From: Poecilobothrus nobilitatus
Lineage: Eukaryota > Arthropoda > Insecta > Diptera > Dolichopodidae
Reading direction: 5' to 3'
Assembly (NCBI GenBank): GCA_947095535.1
Contig: OX352774.1
Location: 217,856,965-217,920,964 of the forward strand
Length of the DNA stretch: 64,000 bases
This document shows positions 51,568-61,562 of this stretch, in pieces (positions within the stretch are counted from its first letter, which is position 1; every line of letters begins with the position of its first letter). The notes beneath the pieces were generated by a model, which was not told the origin of the DNA, searched no databases, and saw only the letters and a program-made list of their open reading frames with translations. Position numbers and translations under genes: made by a program.

Positions 51568-53261
51568 GAAGGGTTATATAATTTTTTGTGATATTTTTTA
51601 ATTTCGTGATATTTTGTTAATTTTGAATTTTGTGATATTTTTTTTATTTATTGTTTTTTTATTAATATTTTTGTTTCTACTTCATAAATATTACACTGTT
51701 TTTTTTAGAATTGAGGGGATTAGGCCTATTGGGGACACCACTTTAAAAAAAACGCTCCATATTCCCTACCTCAAAGGTGGTGTGGGAATGGGAAAAATTT
51801 TTAGATATTATAAATTATTACTTGTATAAATAATATTTAATTATTGCTTATTTCACAATAACTTATATTTCAGTTAATAATTTTTTATTTTTAAAATTTA
51901 ATAAAAATTTTTACTAAGTTAATTTAAAATCAAAATTGTCATTAAAACTTTTTTGTTACCAGTAGTGTACTATAAAAACACTCTCATCGACTTTCACGAG
52001 ACTCACATCTTAAGAACTTTAAGAAGCTTTTAAAATAAAAAATTTAAAGGAAGACAAATGCATATTTATGAATGAAAATATTATATTTTAAAATATTTTA
52101 CTTTAATGAATTATCTAAAAAAGATGCGACTTTAATTTTCTCTTTGGACCAAATTGAATAAAGTAAATGGTTTTTGTATTATTTCAAGATTTATAGTCGG
52201 CCCCCTATTTTTTTCCATAAGATTACGTGTAAATTTTTTAAAAGCTGGCCCCTTATTAAGCTTTTACTCTCTGCACTTCATGGCCTGATAATTGATGTGA
52301 GTCTCGCTACCAAGACCAAGACCTAAATAAACAGGCCAAGAACTGAAAACGCATGAATGTAGTTGTGAGAGAATGGCATTCGAGTCTCGCATGCATTCAA
52401 AGAAATGACATTAAAATTTAATTTTAAAAGATTTTTTTTGTTCTTATTGTTTTGTTTTTTTTTTCGAAAAAATGCCCATTTTTAACAATTTTCATTACGA
52501 GTTTTCGTTATGAAATATTCCCCAAAATATGTCGAATTTTATATGAAAATAAAATTTGGAATTTTTCCTACAACATATCAAAAAATTAGCTTTCAACTCG
52601 TAATTTTAACTTAATATTTAATAAAATTATGTTTAGGTCTTTTTAGTTATTTTTTTCCACTTGCTTTTTGACATTTGTAAAAGTAGAAGCAGAGAATTTT
52701 TTTTCAAAAAATAAGAGTGGGATTGAAAGTTTTATTTGAAAGCTTTTAACCATAACCTAGAATTTATATAAAAATTGTATGTGAAATGGGTAAGTACTTT
52801 TATAATCAAATTGAGTTTTAATATTTTTAATTTGATTTAAACATTTTAAAAATGTCATATAATTAAAATTTAGAATTTTTTCTTTCCTCTTGTAAGAAAA
52901 TTAATTTTCAACTCGTATTTTTCAGCCATATTACGAGGAAATAAAAAAAGGGAGTCACAAATTCTGGTAAGCAAATTATTAAATATTTTGATACACTCCA
53001 TAAAAAAAAAGTAGTGGAGTAGGAGTTATAATTAATTTTAAATTTTTTTTATAAGATATAATTAATTAGTTATTACTTATTATAATTAGTTGTCTTTTGT
53101 TTTGTTTTGTTTGTTTTTTTTGTTAAATTAGTTTTATAATTTTGTATTTACAGTTTTTTTATTTTCTATAAGTTGTTATATTTTTTTTTTGTCAAAATCT
53201 TTTTTTGTATATAGCCCTTTTTAATTTTTTATACATATAAGCTTTTTTAATATATTCTGTA

Positions 53262-53822
53262 ATGGTTCGAAAATGTTCGGTGTCTGGATGTAGATCCAAT
53301 TATTTTCCTAGTGTGAAAAAGGTTCCAGCTTTTCAATTTCCCAACAAAGAACCTTATAGAACATTGTGGATAAAAGCAATAACCAAACCAAATTGGCAAT
53401 CTTCGGTATGTAGTTACATATGTTCTCTGCATTTCGCAGAATCGTGTTTTTCTAATATTGGTAAACTGCACCGCTTATATGGGGGCTTCGGTAGCCTAGT
53501 GGGTAGGCGTGTAGCGTATTAACCGAAGGAGTGCGGGTTCGATGCCTGCATAGGTCGTAAGTGTTTTTTTCTTTACATACCCCCTTACGACCAAATATAA
53601 TGTAAATATATAGTATATAATATAAACAAAATAAATAATATTAGTATATAATTTAATAATAGTATAAAAACCTATAATGGCCTTGGTATCCGATGGTTCA
53701 ATAATATTGCATTACATTTATGTATGTAATATTAAGATAAATAAATAATAAATAAATAAATGCACCGCTTATTACCAGATGCTGTTCCAAGTATTTTCCC
53801 TAATTATCCGGTAGCTTTATGA
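53262..53822 (+). pseudogene. THAP-domain exon of a P-like transposase, split by a SINE
   Basis: MVRKCSVSGCRSNY starts a C2CH THAP zinc finger (Cys 5 and 10, then CSLHF with the later Cys and His near residues 49-52), with the invariant Pro, Trp and Phe of the domain. The finger ends at GKLHRL, where a 282-bp SINE is inserted (53479-53760). After the second target-site copy the frame resumes with LPDAVPSIFPNYPVAL, containing the AVPxIF motif that closes THAP domains, then TGA at 53820-53822. THAP fingers bind the transposon ends in P elements. Confidence 0.87.
53479..53760 (+). mobile_element. tRNA-derived SINE (copy 1) inside THAP exon
   Basis: 282 bp flanked by tgcaccgcttat at 53467-53478 and 53761-53772. 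Internal RNA polymerase III promoter: A box tagcctagtggg (53492-53503) and B box ggttcgatgcc (53536-53546). A stem-loop follows with arms gtcgtaag (53554-53561) and cttacgac (53584-53591). The 3' end is ataaataaataaa-like, suggesting it is mobilised by a LINE with such a tail. Confidence 0.9.
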
Positions 53823-54195
53823 AATAATAATGCAAAAACTCCTCACGCTAGTGATTTAATTTTAAGTTTTACTAATTTAGTTTCAAATATTGATAAAATA
53901 ATCAATGTGAATGGCTGGTCTGTATATAAAAATGAAACTAATATTATTTTATATTTTTTACAAAATGATAATTATTTCGGTTGCAATTTTAAATTTAGAA
54001 TTATCATTGGTTATCAGTTTGGAATACAAATGATAATAAAAATAGATTTTCGAAAGACACTTTCAATGCTTTAGTATTCACAATAACTTATATTTCAGTT
54101 AATAATAATTTATTTTTAAAATTTAATAAAAATTTTTACTAAGTTAATTTAAAATCAAAATTGTCATTAAAACTTTTTTTGTTACCAGTAGTGTA

Positions 54196-54605
54196 CTAAA
54201 GTATGAAAGTAGTCTCAACGTATACTATTACGATATTGAGGCAATTTATCTTAAGAAGCTTTTAAAATAAAAAATTTAAAGGAAGACAATTTTTTAAATG
54301 CATATTTATGAATGAAAATATTATTTGGACCAAATTGAATAAAGTAAATGGTTTTTGTGTTATTTCAAGATTTATAGTCGGCCCCCTATTTTTTTCCATA
54401 AGACTGCGTGTAAATTTGTTAAAAGCTGGCCCCTTATTAAGCTTTTACTCTCTGCACTTCATGGCCTGATAATTGATGTGAGTCTCGATCAAGACCTAAG
54501 TAAACAGGCCAAGAACTGAAAACACATGAATGTAGTTGTGAGAGAATTGCAATCGATTCTCAATTATCGCGCGTACGAATAATTTCATAATTGATGTGAG
54601 TCTCG
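54196..54605. repeat. Inverse copies of the long terminal unit
   Basis: 54196-54489 is the reverse complement of most of the 492-bp unit of 43731-44222. 54490-54605 repeats its other end and closes again with gatgtgagtctcg (54593-54605), the mirror image of cgagactcacatc at 51997-52009. This is repeat sequence of the P/THAP-like family with a partly duplicated end. Confidence 0.75.
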
Positions 54606-54664
54606 ATACATACATATATTTTTTTTCCATATTTTTTTTATCGAACTCATTACTCAATACTCAT

Positions 54665-54777
54665 TAAGCGTTTCTCATCAAAAGCCAATTTTTCGTTCTG
54701 CTTATAAACCAAAAAAACGTAACGATATAAACCAGTTCCTTTTGGTGAACCAGAACCAACATAAGTTGATAAGACTT
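54665..54777 (-). pseudogene. Stray inverted fragment of PEBP exon 3
   Basis: 113 bp whose reverse complement matches the part of PEBP exon 3 coding [20 protein letters not shown] and following [12 protein letters not shown], with about 6 differences from 27886-27998. It sits alone between the P/THAP-like repeat and the hAT element, 18 kb from the nearest other PEBP copy, without any ARPC1 sequence. Confidence 0.85.
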
Positions 54778-55214
54778 ACCTAACTCATTACCGAGAAAAT
54801 AAACCCCTAAAACGAAAAACACCGCTACAGTATACAAGAAAGATACGTGATGTCATAAAGGGCTCATAAGACATTGAAATCTGACAGGCGCGTATGCAGG
54901 ATGAATCCATGGGGGGGTTTCAGAAAACATATTTTGTATATGTATTTTTATTTTTTCACGTAATAGCTAGCACTATTTACCAAATTATATTCAAATTATA
55001 TTTCACTTTATTTCAATATAAAAACAATTAATATACCTATAGGTATATTTTTCTCTCAACTTTTTTATAGAAAATTGTAAAGAAAACTAAATAAAAATTT
55101 ATTAAGAAATATGAATAATAATTATACATTATAAGAAAAATTAATATAAAAGTTTTATTAGAAAAAAAGTAATATACTATATACATATTAAAAATTATAT
55201 AAGAAAAATTAATA

Positions 55215-55448
55215 TATTAAAAATTATATAAGAAAAATTAATAAAAAATTAAGCAAGAAAAATTAATAAAAGTTATATAAGAAAAATTTATATATTAAAA
55301 ATTATGTAAGAAAAATTAATAACAAATTAAGCAAGAAAAATTAATAAAAGTTATATAAGAAAAATTTCTATATTAAAAATTATATAAGAAAAATTAATAA
55401 AAAATTAAGCAAGAAAAATTAATAGAAAATTATACATATGATGAATAT
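55215..55448 (+). repeat. 78-bp tandem repeat, three copies
   Basis: Units begin tattaaaaattat at 55215, 55293 and 55371, exactly 78 bp apart, with a few substitutions. Each holds shorter direct repeats of the taagaaaaattaata type. They lie in the 3' non-coding part of the hAT element. Confidence 0.82.
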
Positions 55449-55595
55449 CTTTGTATAAGAAAACTTAATACATATATTAAAAATTATGTATTGTTTTCTT
55501 ATAAAATAGAATAAAAATTACATATTCAGCTAAAGGACTATTTTCTAAAAAAAATAAAAAGCGATATAAATTAAGACTGAAGTTCAAAGATTTTT

Positions 55596-58023
55596 CTATC
55601 CATAATTACCTACTCCAAGCGAATTTCTTATTTTTCGTGAACTTTTTGCTAGTTCATCTAGAACTGCATCTGTAGAAATCGCGACATTACGATGAATATT
55701 AAGTAACGCTAATCCATTTAACCTATCTTCACTCATTGTGTTGCGTAAATACGTTTTAAGTCGTCTCAATGTTGAAAAAGATCGTTCACTGCTTGATGTT
55801 GTAACTGGTAGTGTAGCAAATATTTTAAGTAATTTTCGAACAGTTGGGAAAATTGAATCGTCGCATGCTAAAAATGCATTATGAGCATTTTTTGGTGTAT
55901 TCGAAGAATTTAAAACATGGCGCCACCATAGCTTCAGCTCACCAATGCCCTTAACTATGCTACAGTTTGTAAGACTATTATATTTTTCTAAAAGGATTTT
56001 TGCAGAATTTTCGTGCTCTGATGAAAAGTTTTGTTCATTTGGCAAAAGACACATAAAACTTTGCAATATATTTTTATGTTTCAGAAACCGATCGTGAATT
56101 TGCATCTTTGTAGAATCCACAAAAGGAATGAAGATGGCAATACGATAATACTCTTCAGGATTTTCAACTACAATGTTGCAGCGATGAACTTGTCTTCCCG
56201 TTAGACGAGGAATTCGTATTTCTACATTAAGTTCGTCACATATTTTCTTGACGTCACTGAAAATGGTATTAAATTGCTTTTCTATTTCGCGTCGTATTTC
56301 ATCTAGCACCTCTTCAACATTTTCTGCCAGTCCCATTGCAGCGGCCAGATCAAGATTTATTGTTTGTAGTAATCGACTTAGCGGTAGGGTTATAGCAAAA
56401 ACCTTGGCAAGAACATGAAGCGATACTTGAAATTCTGTACTCCTAATAACAGATAGAAGCTGAATTGCAGAAGAAGAAGTTGTTTTGTCATCCCATTCAG
56501 AAATAATTTCCATTGCAGAAATTGCAGCTTTTTGAAGCTCCATAAATACTAGGACGGACTCGTGGCGTTGAATCCATCGTGTGGGACATATTTGTTTTAG
56601 TCGCGTTGCTGTTGATTCAGATTCCATTTGGTCTATACAATTTTTTAGCACGGCTTGGCGCTTTGGGGTGTTAAAAAAATTGTACACACTTCCGAGTGAT
56701 CCTATACAATTTCGTATAAATGAAATTTCACAAGCATCAGAAATAGTGAGGTTTAAACTATGAGATGCACAGTGTACATATAAAGCTAGCTTATTTTCAT
56801 CACTAACATATTTTTGTGCCCCATGAAATCGTCCACTCATTGCTGAAGCTCCATCATAACCCTGTCCAATCATGAATTTTGAATCTATTTCTAGATTACG
56901 CATAGTCTGCATTAAAACATTTGCAAGACCCTTACCAGTCACATCAGTAACAGGTACAAACTGTAAAAAATCTTCTCTGATGTTATTCGAATCAGAATCT
57001 ACATAACGAAGGTATAATGAAAATTGTTCAATACCAGCTATATCACTAGTTTCGTCAGCCAAAATCGAAAATGACTTCGCACTATTTATTTTAGCAACGA
57101 TTGAACGAACAACTATTATGTTGCATGCACTTATAATTTCGTTTTGAATTCTTGGACTCAAATAAGTTGCATTTTTTCCTGAGACCTCTAGATGATTTTT
57201 AAGTATTTCATCAGTCCATTGTGGAGACTCTAAAACGTAAAAGTGCTCGAAAATTTCCATCATTTTCCTCTGGATTATCAAGTGTTAAAGTGCCAGAGTC
57301 TCTATGTCCTCTTAAAGGCAAACCTTGACGACCGCAAAAAAGTATAGTCTCTATTATTGGAGTTAATCTACTCCGATTTTCTATTATTTGTTTTTTTAGA
57401 CCGGAGTCCAATGCCAACACTACAGGTTTCATTCTATGCTCGGAAATTGCTTTACGATTTTGTGCGTGAAGAACGGATGTTTTATGGTACTCAGTTTCTT
57501 AATGTTTGTTGAAAATTTCTATAGCATCTTTCCAGTTTGAGAAAGCAGTTTTGGCAAGTTTTCCTAACGGTTGATGTCCGACACCACCATAATTCGCAGA
57601 AAATAATACACAATACTTACAGAAAGCACCATGCAAAGGTTTTGAGTATACTAACCATTTCCACCTGCTAAACCAGCTGTATTGAAACTTTAAATTACGT
57701 TTTCCACTAACTGGGAATACAAATTTGTCGTCAGGATACCAAACGTTTTTCAACAAAAATAATCTTTTTTCATCGTCGTATTGGTCTTTTCCAATAAAAT
57801 TACTAATATCATTAATAATTACATTTGAATCTGATCCTGATGGAGACTCACATTCACATCCACTTACCGAAGCTGCAGCACTATCATTTTCACTAGGAAC
57901 AGGAGCAACCTGAGGAGCAACCTGATCAGCTGTTCTTTCTAAATCACTTGTTTTAGATTTTTTAACAAAATAATTTGTTAAAGTAGAATTTTTTAATTTT
58001 CTTTTCTCGTTATTCATCTTCAC
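55596..58023 (-). pseudogene. hAT transposase (TTF zinc finger, DUF4371, hAT dimerisation), two disablements
   Basis: Related to the ZMYM1/DUF4371 group of hAT transposases. From 58023: a basic N terminus (LTNYFVKKSK), the TTF-type finger with FSRWKWLVYSKPLHGAFCKY and CVLFSANYGG, then an in-frame TAA at 57501-57499 after IEIFNKH. The same frame resumes (YHKTSVLHAQNRKAI, CGRQGLPLRGHRDS) until a frameshift near 57225-57245. 561 residues then remain open to 55596, with SFSILADETSDIAGIEQFSL, the GQGYDGASAMSG block and CPTRWIQRHESV, and the C-terminal dimerisation motif TSSSERSFSTLRRLKTYLRN. The total would be about 809 codons. Only two disablements imply recent activity. Confidence 0.92.
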
Positions 58024-58480
58024 AAAATATTATTTAGAATTAACAAATTTTAAAATTAACATTAAACAGAAATTAGACTTTCTCAACAGAAAACAAATTT
58101 TAAAATGAACAGTAAGAACAAAAATTAGACTTTCAAGTTCAAGAGAAAACAAAAAACAAAGTAAATTGAACAAAGCAACACTACTCGTTGAATTTTTTTA
58201 AAAAATTTCGCCGAATTTTTTTTAAAAAAATACACGTTTGAAAATTTAAAAACGCGACTGCTGGGTCCTGCAATTATTATTATTAGTAATAGAAAGTACA
58301 TAATTACTATTTTATTTTTATATATATATATTATATATATATCGGCATTCGGAATATTTCTTAAATTGTTTTAAGTTTATATATTTATTAATTATAGTTT
58401 TTTATATTGTTGTTGGAATCATTGGGGGGGGGGGGGGTTAAACCCTCAGTAACCCCCCTGCGTACGCGCATGAAGTCTGA

Positions 58481-59323
58481 TCAGCAAACTCATAAGCAAA
58501 ACCCAAAAACATATATGTACAAGTTTAATTGTTTCGTCTATAATTACTAACATTTATTATTATGTACAATTTACTACGTTAGATATAATCCGATTTAAAA
58601 TATGTAAGTAACAAAAATAGGGATTGAAAATTGAAATACTGAAATCAAAAACAAAAGTATTTTGCTAATTAAACAAACTCTTACTGCTCATACTATGTAT
58701 GTATGTATGTGGTATGTATATTCAAAAATTTAAAAATGGTAAGTATAAACATTCATAGAGATGTATAATATATTTTTAACATACTAAATAATTCATTGTG
58801 TTATTTTACTTTAATAACTCATTATTCGTTATTAATTGCTTGAAAGTATATCTCATCATCAATCACCAGTTACTTTATAGACTGTAAGTTACTGATAGAT
58901 GCATATTTATTATATGTATATTTTTAGGTGCCTTTAGGTATATCATTTATAAACTAATGGGTGAAAATAAGTTTATAAATCACTTTACATTACATTTACA
59001 TAATATGTAAATAATTTTTATGACTGGTATTGAGTACTAGTACTGACTCGCATTACAAATTTAATAAACACATCCATATGTATAGTACATTGAATAGAAA
59101 AAATATAATAGCAGAAAACTCTTTGAAAAATAAAGTACATATGTATGTATTGTGAAAACGGCATAATATGATAATTTATAAAATCTAGCATAACATTTAA
59201 GTATAATAATTTAGAATAATATGTTGATTTGAGACCTTGCAAGAATCAAACACCATGAGACCTTCCCAGTACAAAAATCTAATCTAATTAGCAAACAAAA
59301 TTCGAATCGTTACATTACATTAC
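58481..59323. other. Intergenic AT-rich spacer
   Basis: No gene recognised. Contains short tatgtatgtatgtatg runs (near 58694-58710) typical of simple-repeat background. Confidence 0.55.
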
Positions 59324-59334
59324 AAATTATATTT

Positions 59335-59531
59335 GGGGCCTCTTTGGCCTAGTGAGTAAGGGCGTGTAAGTACTCTATAACTACGCTATAAACACAGAGG
59401 CAGTGTGAGTGTGGGTTCGAATCCCGCACACGTCGTAAGAATAATTTCCCCTTACGATTTTTACAGCAACGCTTGAAAAGTAAAGGCTGGGTCACATTTA
59501 TGTGGAAGGGGAATAAATAAACTACAAAAAA
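59335..59531 (+). mobile_element. tRNA-derived SINE (copy 2)
   Basis: 197 bp flanked by aaattatattt at 59324-59334 and 59532-59542. A box tggcctagtgag (59345-59356); perfect B box ggttcgaatcc (59414-59424). The same stem-loop as copy 1 follows (gtcgtaag at 59432-59439, cttacga at 59451-59457), then a shorter 3' part ending aataaataaactacaaaaaa. The A-to-B spacing is 25 bp longer than in copy 1, so the copies are subfamilies rather than identical. Confidence 0.9.
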
Positions 59532-59542
59532 AAATTATATTT

Positions 59543-60893
59543 TGAACATATTTTTAAAGTATATAGGTAGTTAAGCAATTTTCTTGCTTTGGATTTTCAC
59601 ATACATATATGTTATATGGATGAACGTTGATAACGATACACTAAGATCTAAGTGTCATATAACAATTATTAATTTTATATTGTTATAAGAATTTATTTCA
59701 AAATGACCAAACCGGGATCGCTGACTGGCAACTTAAGAAATAAGAACTACGGCATTATTCAGGTCAATTGAATATGTTATAAATTAGTTTAACTACACAA
59801 AAAAAAACAAATATTTTTAATAGTAGTTTCAGATACATATGTTATATGTATTTTAATATCACCATTTGATTTTATATTCATAATTTTTTTAATGTTTTTT
59901 ATATTTTTGTTTATAATAACAAAATTTTTCTTTAATTTTTTTCTATCATTATTTTTAATAATTAAAATTTCTTTTTTGGTTTTTTTTTTTTCAATTTTGA
60001 CATTTTTAAAAGGATTTTGCTCTCTAACATTTTTGTATTTAAGAAGTATCCTGCTTCCTGGTAATTTTTTTTCTTTTAAAATATTTTGAAATTTCTGATA
60101 AAAATAATGTTGGGTTACTCCTGAATTAGAGTATTATTTAACATAATGTTCACTTTGTATAATAAATATTTAATTATATTTGATAACCTTATTTGTTTTG
60201 TAAATTGATGGAAATGATGAATATGAAAATTTATTATACATATTTATTAAGTATAACAACCAACTTTGTCTGAAGCCTGAAGGGTCACCACTGACAACTG
60301 TTACACTAACATTAATATTTTTAATTCACAATTCAGTTTTCCGGGTATGTTAACGTAAATACATTTCTTTTGGAATGTGAAATGTACACTTGAAATTTAT
60401 TTTATATAATTTTTTTTTTTTTTGACCTGAAAATCCTGATATCTCATTTTCATTGAAATTTTCCAAGAAATCCATATTATAAAATACATATTAAAAGTAT
60501 TTTTATTTTTATTATGGTTTGCGTTTTATTTTTAATCATAAAATTTTTCAGAACTGATTATGAAATGAAAAGTTCAAAAATTTTATGGTTAAATTATTTG
60601 CTTGTTTTTAATGTTTTATAGCCATTTTAAGGTGATAAAAGTAAATATTTTATACATACATATATGTAAATATAAAATAAAAAATAATTAATAACGAATT
60701 TTATTTTTTATTAAAAATTTATTTGAATTTATTTTATAAGTGTGTGTATTTTACATATTTACATACATAGTTTAATAATTTTTCTTTTTTGTCTTAAATA
60801 TTTAAATAATAGCTATATATAAATTTTATATCACATTTTAAATTTTTATTTAATTTCTTTGATCGAGATGTTATGAAAATTAATTCATTTTAG
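59543..60893. other. Intergenic AT-rich spacer
   Basis: Only low-complexity Phe/Leu/Ile-rich open frames (for example 59892-60089), which are a by-product of poly-T. Includes the 3' flank of the reading frame at 60894-61562. No RNA gene seen. Confidence 0.55.
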
Positions 60894-61562
60894 TTAAAAC
60901 ATTGGAGATATTTTATTATTTTTTCTCATTTTAATTATTTGACAAAAACTTTTATTTTTATTATTATTATTTTGTTCTCGATTATTATCACGTTTACGTT
61001 TGTTAATACGTTTTGCTTCTACATTAATTGCTAAATCTCTTGATAATTTATCACGATATACACGAACACGTTTTGCTTCTTCCTCAATTTCCATTATTTC
61101 AGGATATGATAGTTTTTTTTGAATTTTATTTAAATCAATAGTTTTTATTAATTTTTGTGTTAATAATAATTTTGTAGAACATTTTTTAATAATATTCGTT
61201 TTATTTTTTATATTTTGTTTATATTGAAAAAGCATATAATTTATATTAGGGCTTTTTGGTATATTTTGTATTGTTTTTGTTGGTGTTGTTTTAATTGTTT
61301 TAATTATTTTTTTCATATTATTTTTATCATTTTTATTTAATTCTAATAATTGATGATTATTATTTGTTATTTCAATTTTTTTTTGGTATATTAATTTCTC
61401 TTTTAATAATTTCTTTTCAATTGTTGTTTTTATTTTGGTATTAATAATATTTTTATGAAAAAATTTCCATGCATCCTTTGATGTTATTAACTTGAAATCC
61501 TTATTATTTGTTTTTGAATTATTAGATGATGTATCTAATGATTTTTCAATAATATTACCCAT
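60894..61562 (-). CDS. Hypothetical Lys/Asn-rich protein, 222 aa
   Basis: Unrecognised. A continuous frame of 222 codons starting MGNIIEKSLDTSSNNSK is much longer than chance frames nearby, and it has a reasonable spread of residues (Trp, Glu, Asp, Pro). Visible features: Gly at position 2 (possible but weak N-myristoylation context, no Ser/Thr at 6), a strongly basic middle, a charged helix YPEIMEIEEEAKRVRVYRDK near residues 153-172, and a nuclear-localisation-like KRINKRKRD. No membrane segment. It may be a single-exon gene or one exon of a longer one. I assign no function. Confidence 0.6.
   Translation of the reverse strand: MGNIIEKSLDTSSNNSKTNNKDFKLITSKDAWKFFHKNIINTKIKTTIEKKLLKEKLIYQKKIEITNNNHQLLELNKNDKNNMKKIIKTIKTTPTKTIQNIPKSPNINYMLFQYKQNIKNKTNIIKKCSTKLLLTQKLIKTIDLNKIQKKLSYPEIMEIEEEAKRVRVYRDKLSRDLAINVEAKRINKRKRDNNREQNNNNKNKSFCQIIKMRKNNKISPMF

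Larger units (their letters stand above)
43731..52309 (+). mobile_element. P/THAP-like transposon copy A, split by a LINE
   Basis: Left part 43731-45592, right part 50804-52309, interrupted by the LINE at 45593-50803. The outer ends are long inverted repeats: gagactcacatcaattatca at 43731 and its reverse complement ending at 52308. 44870-45592 matches 52410-53143 of copy B, and 50812-51975 contains sequence matching 53144-54196 with the THAP exon deleted. The flanks share ctacc on both sides (43725-43730 and 52310-52314), a possible remnant of the target duplication. Confidence 0.7.
52310..54489 (+). mobile_element. P/THAP-like transposon copy B
   Basis: Continues with the same 5' non-coding sequence as copy A (52410-53143), then the THAP exon at 53262, a SINE insertion, remains of the coding region to about 54070, the 3' non-coding part (54076-54196), and an inverse copy of the 492-bp end unit finishing ataattgatgtgagtctcg at 54471-54489. 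The transposase C terminus is deleted. The left limit is blurred by the abutting end of copy A. Confidence 0.65.
54885..58472 (-). mobile_element. hAT transposon with TIRs and 8-bp TSD
   Basis: 3588 bp. The left end is caggcgcgtatgcagg (54885-54900), and the right end read on the minus strand is catgcgcgtacgcagg (58472-58457): 16-bp inverted repeats with 2 mismatches. Target duplications are aaatctga (54877-54884) and aagtctga (58473-58480), one difference. Subterminal G/C runs follow on both sides (seven G at 54908-54914, fourteen G at 58424-58437). It carries one transposase gene on the minus strand. Confidence 0.92.

Noticed and set aside
59335..59425. Functional tRNA gene
   Set aside because: The A and B boxes are there, but target duplications, a LINE-like tail and a second related copy show it is a SINE.
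59892..60089. Phe-rich 65-codon frame
   Set aside because: Low-complexity poly-T translation.
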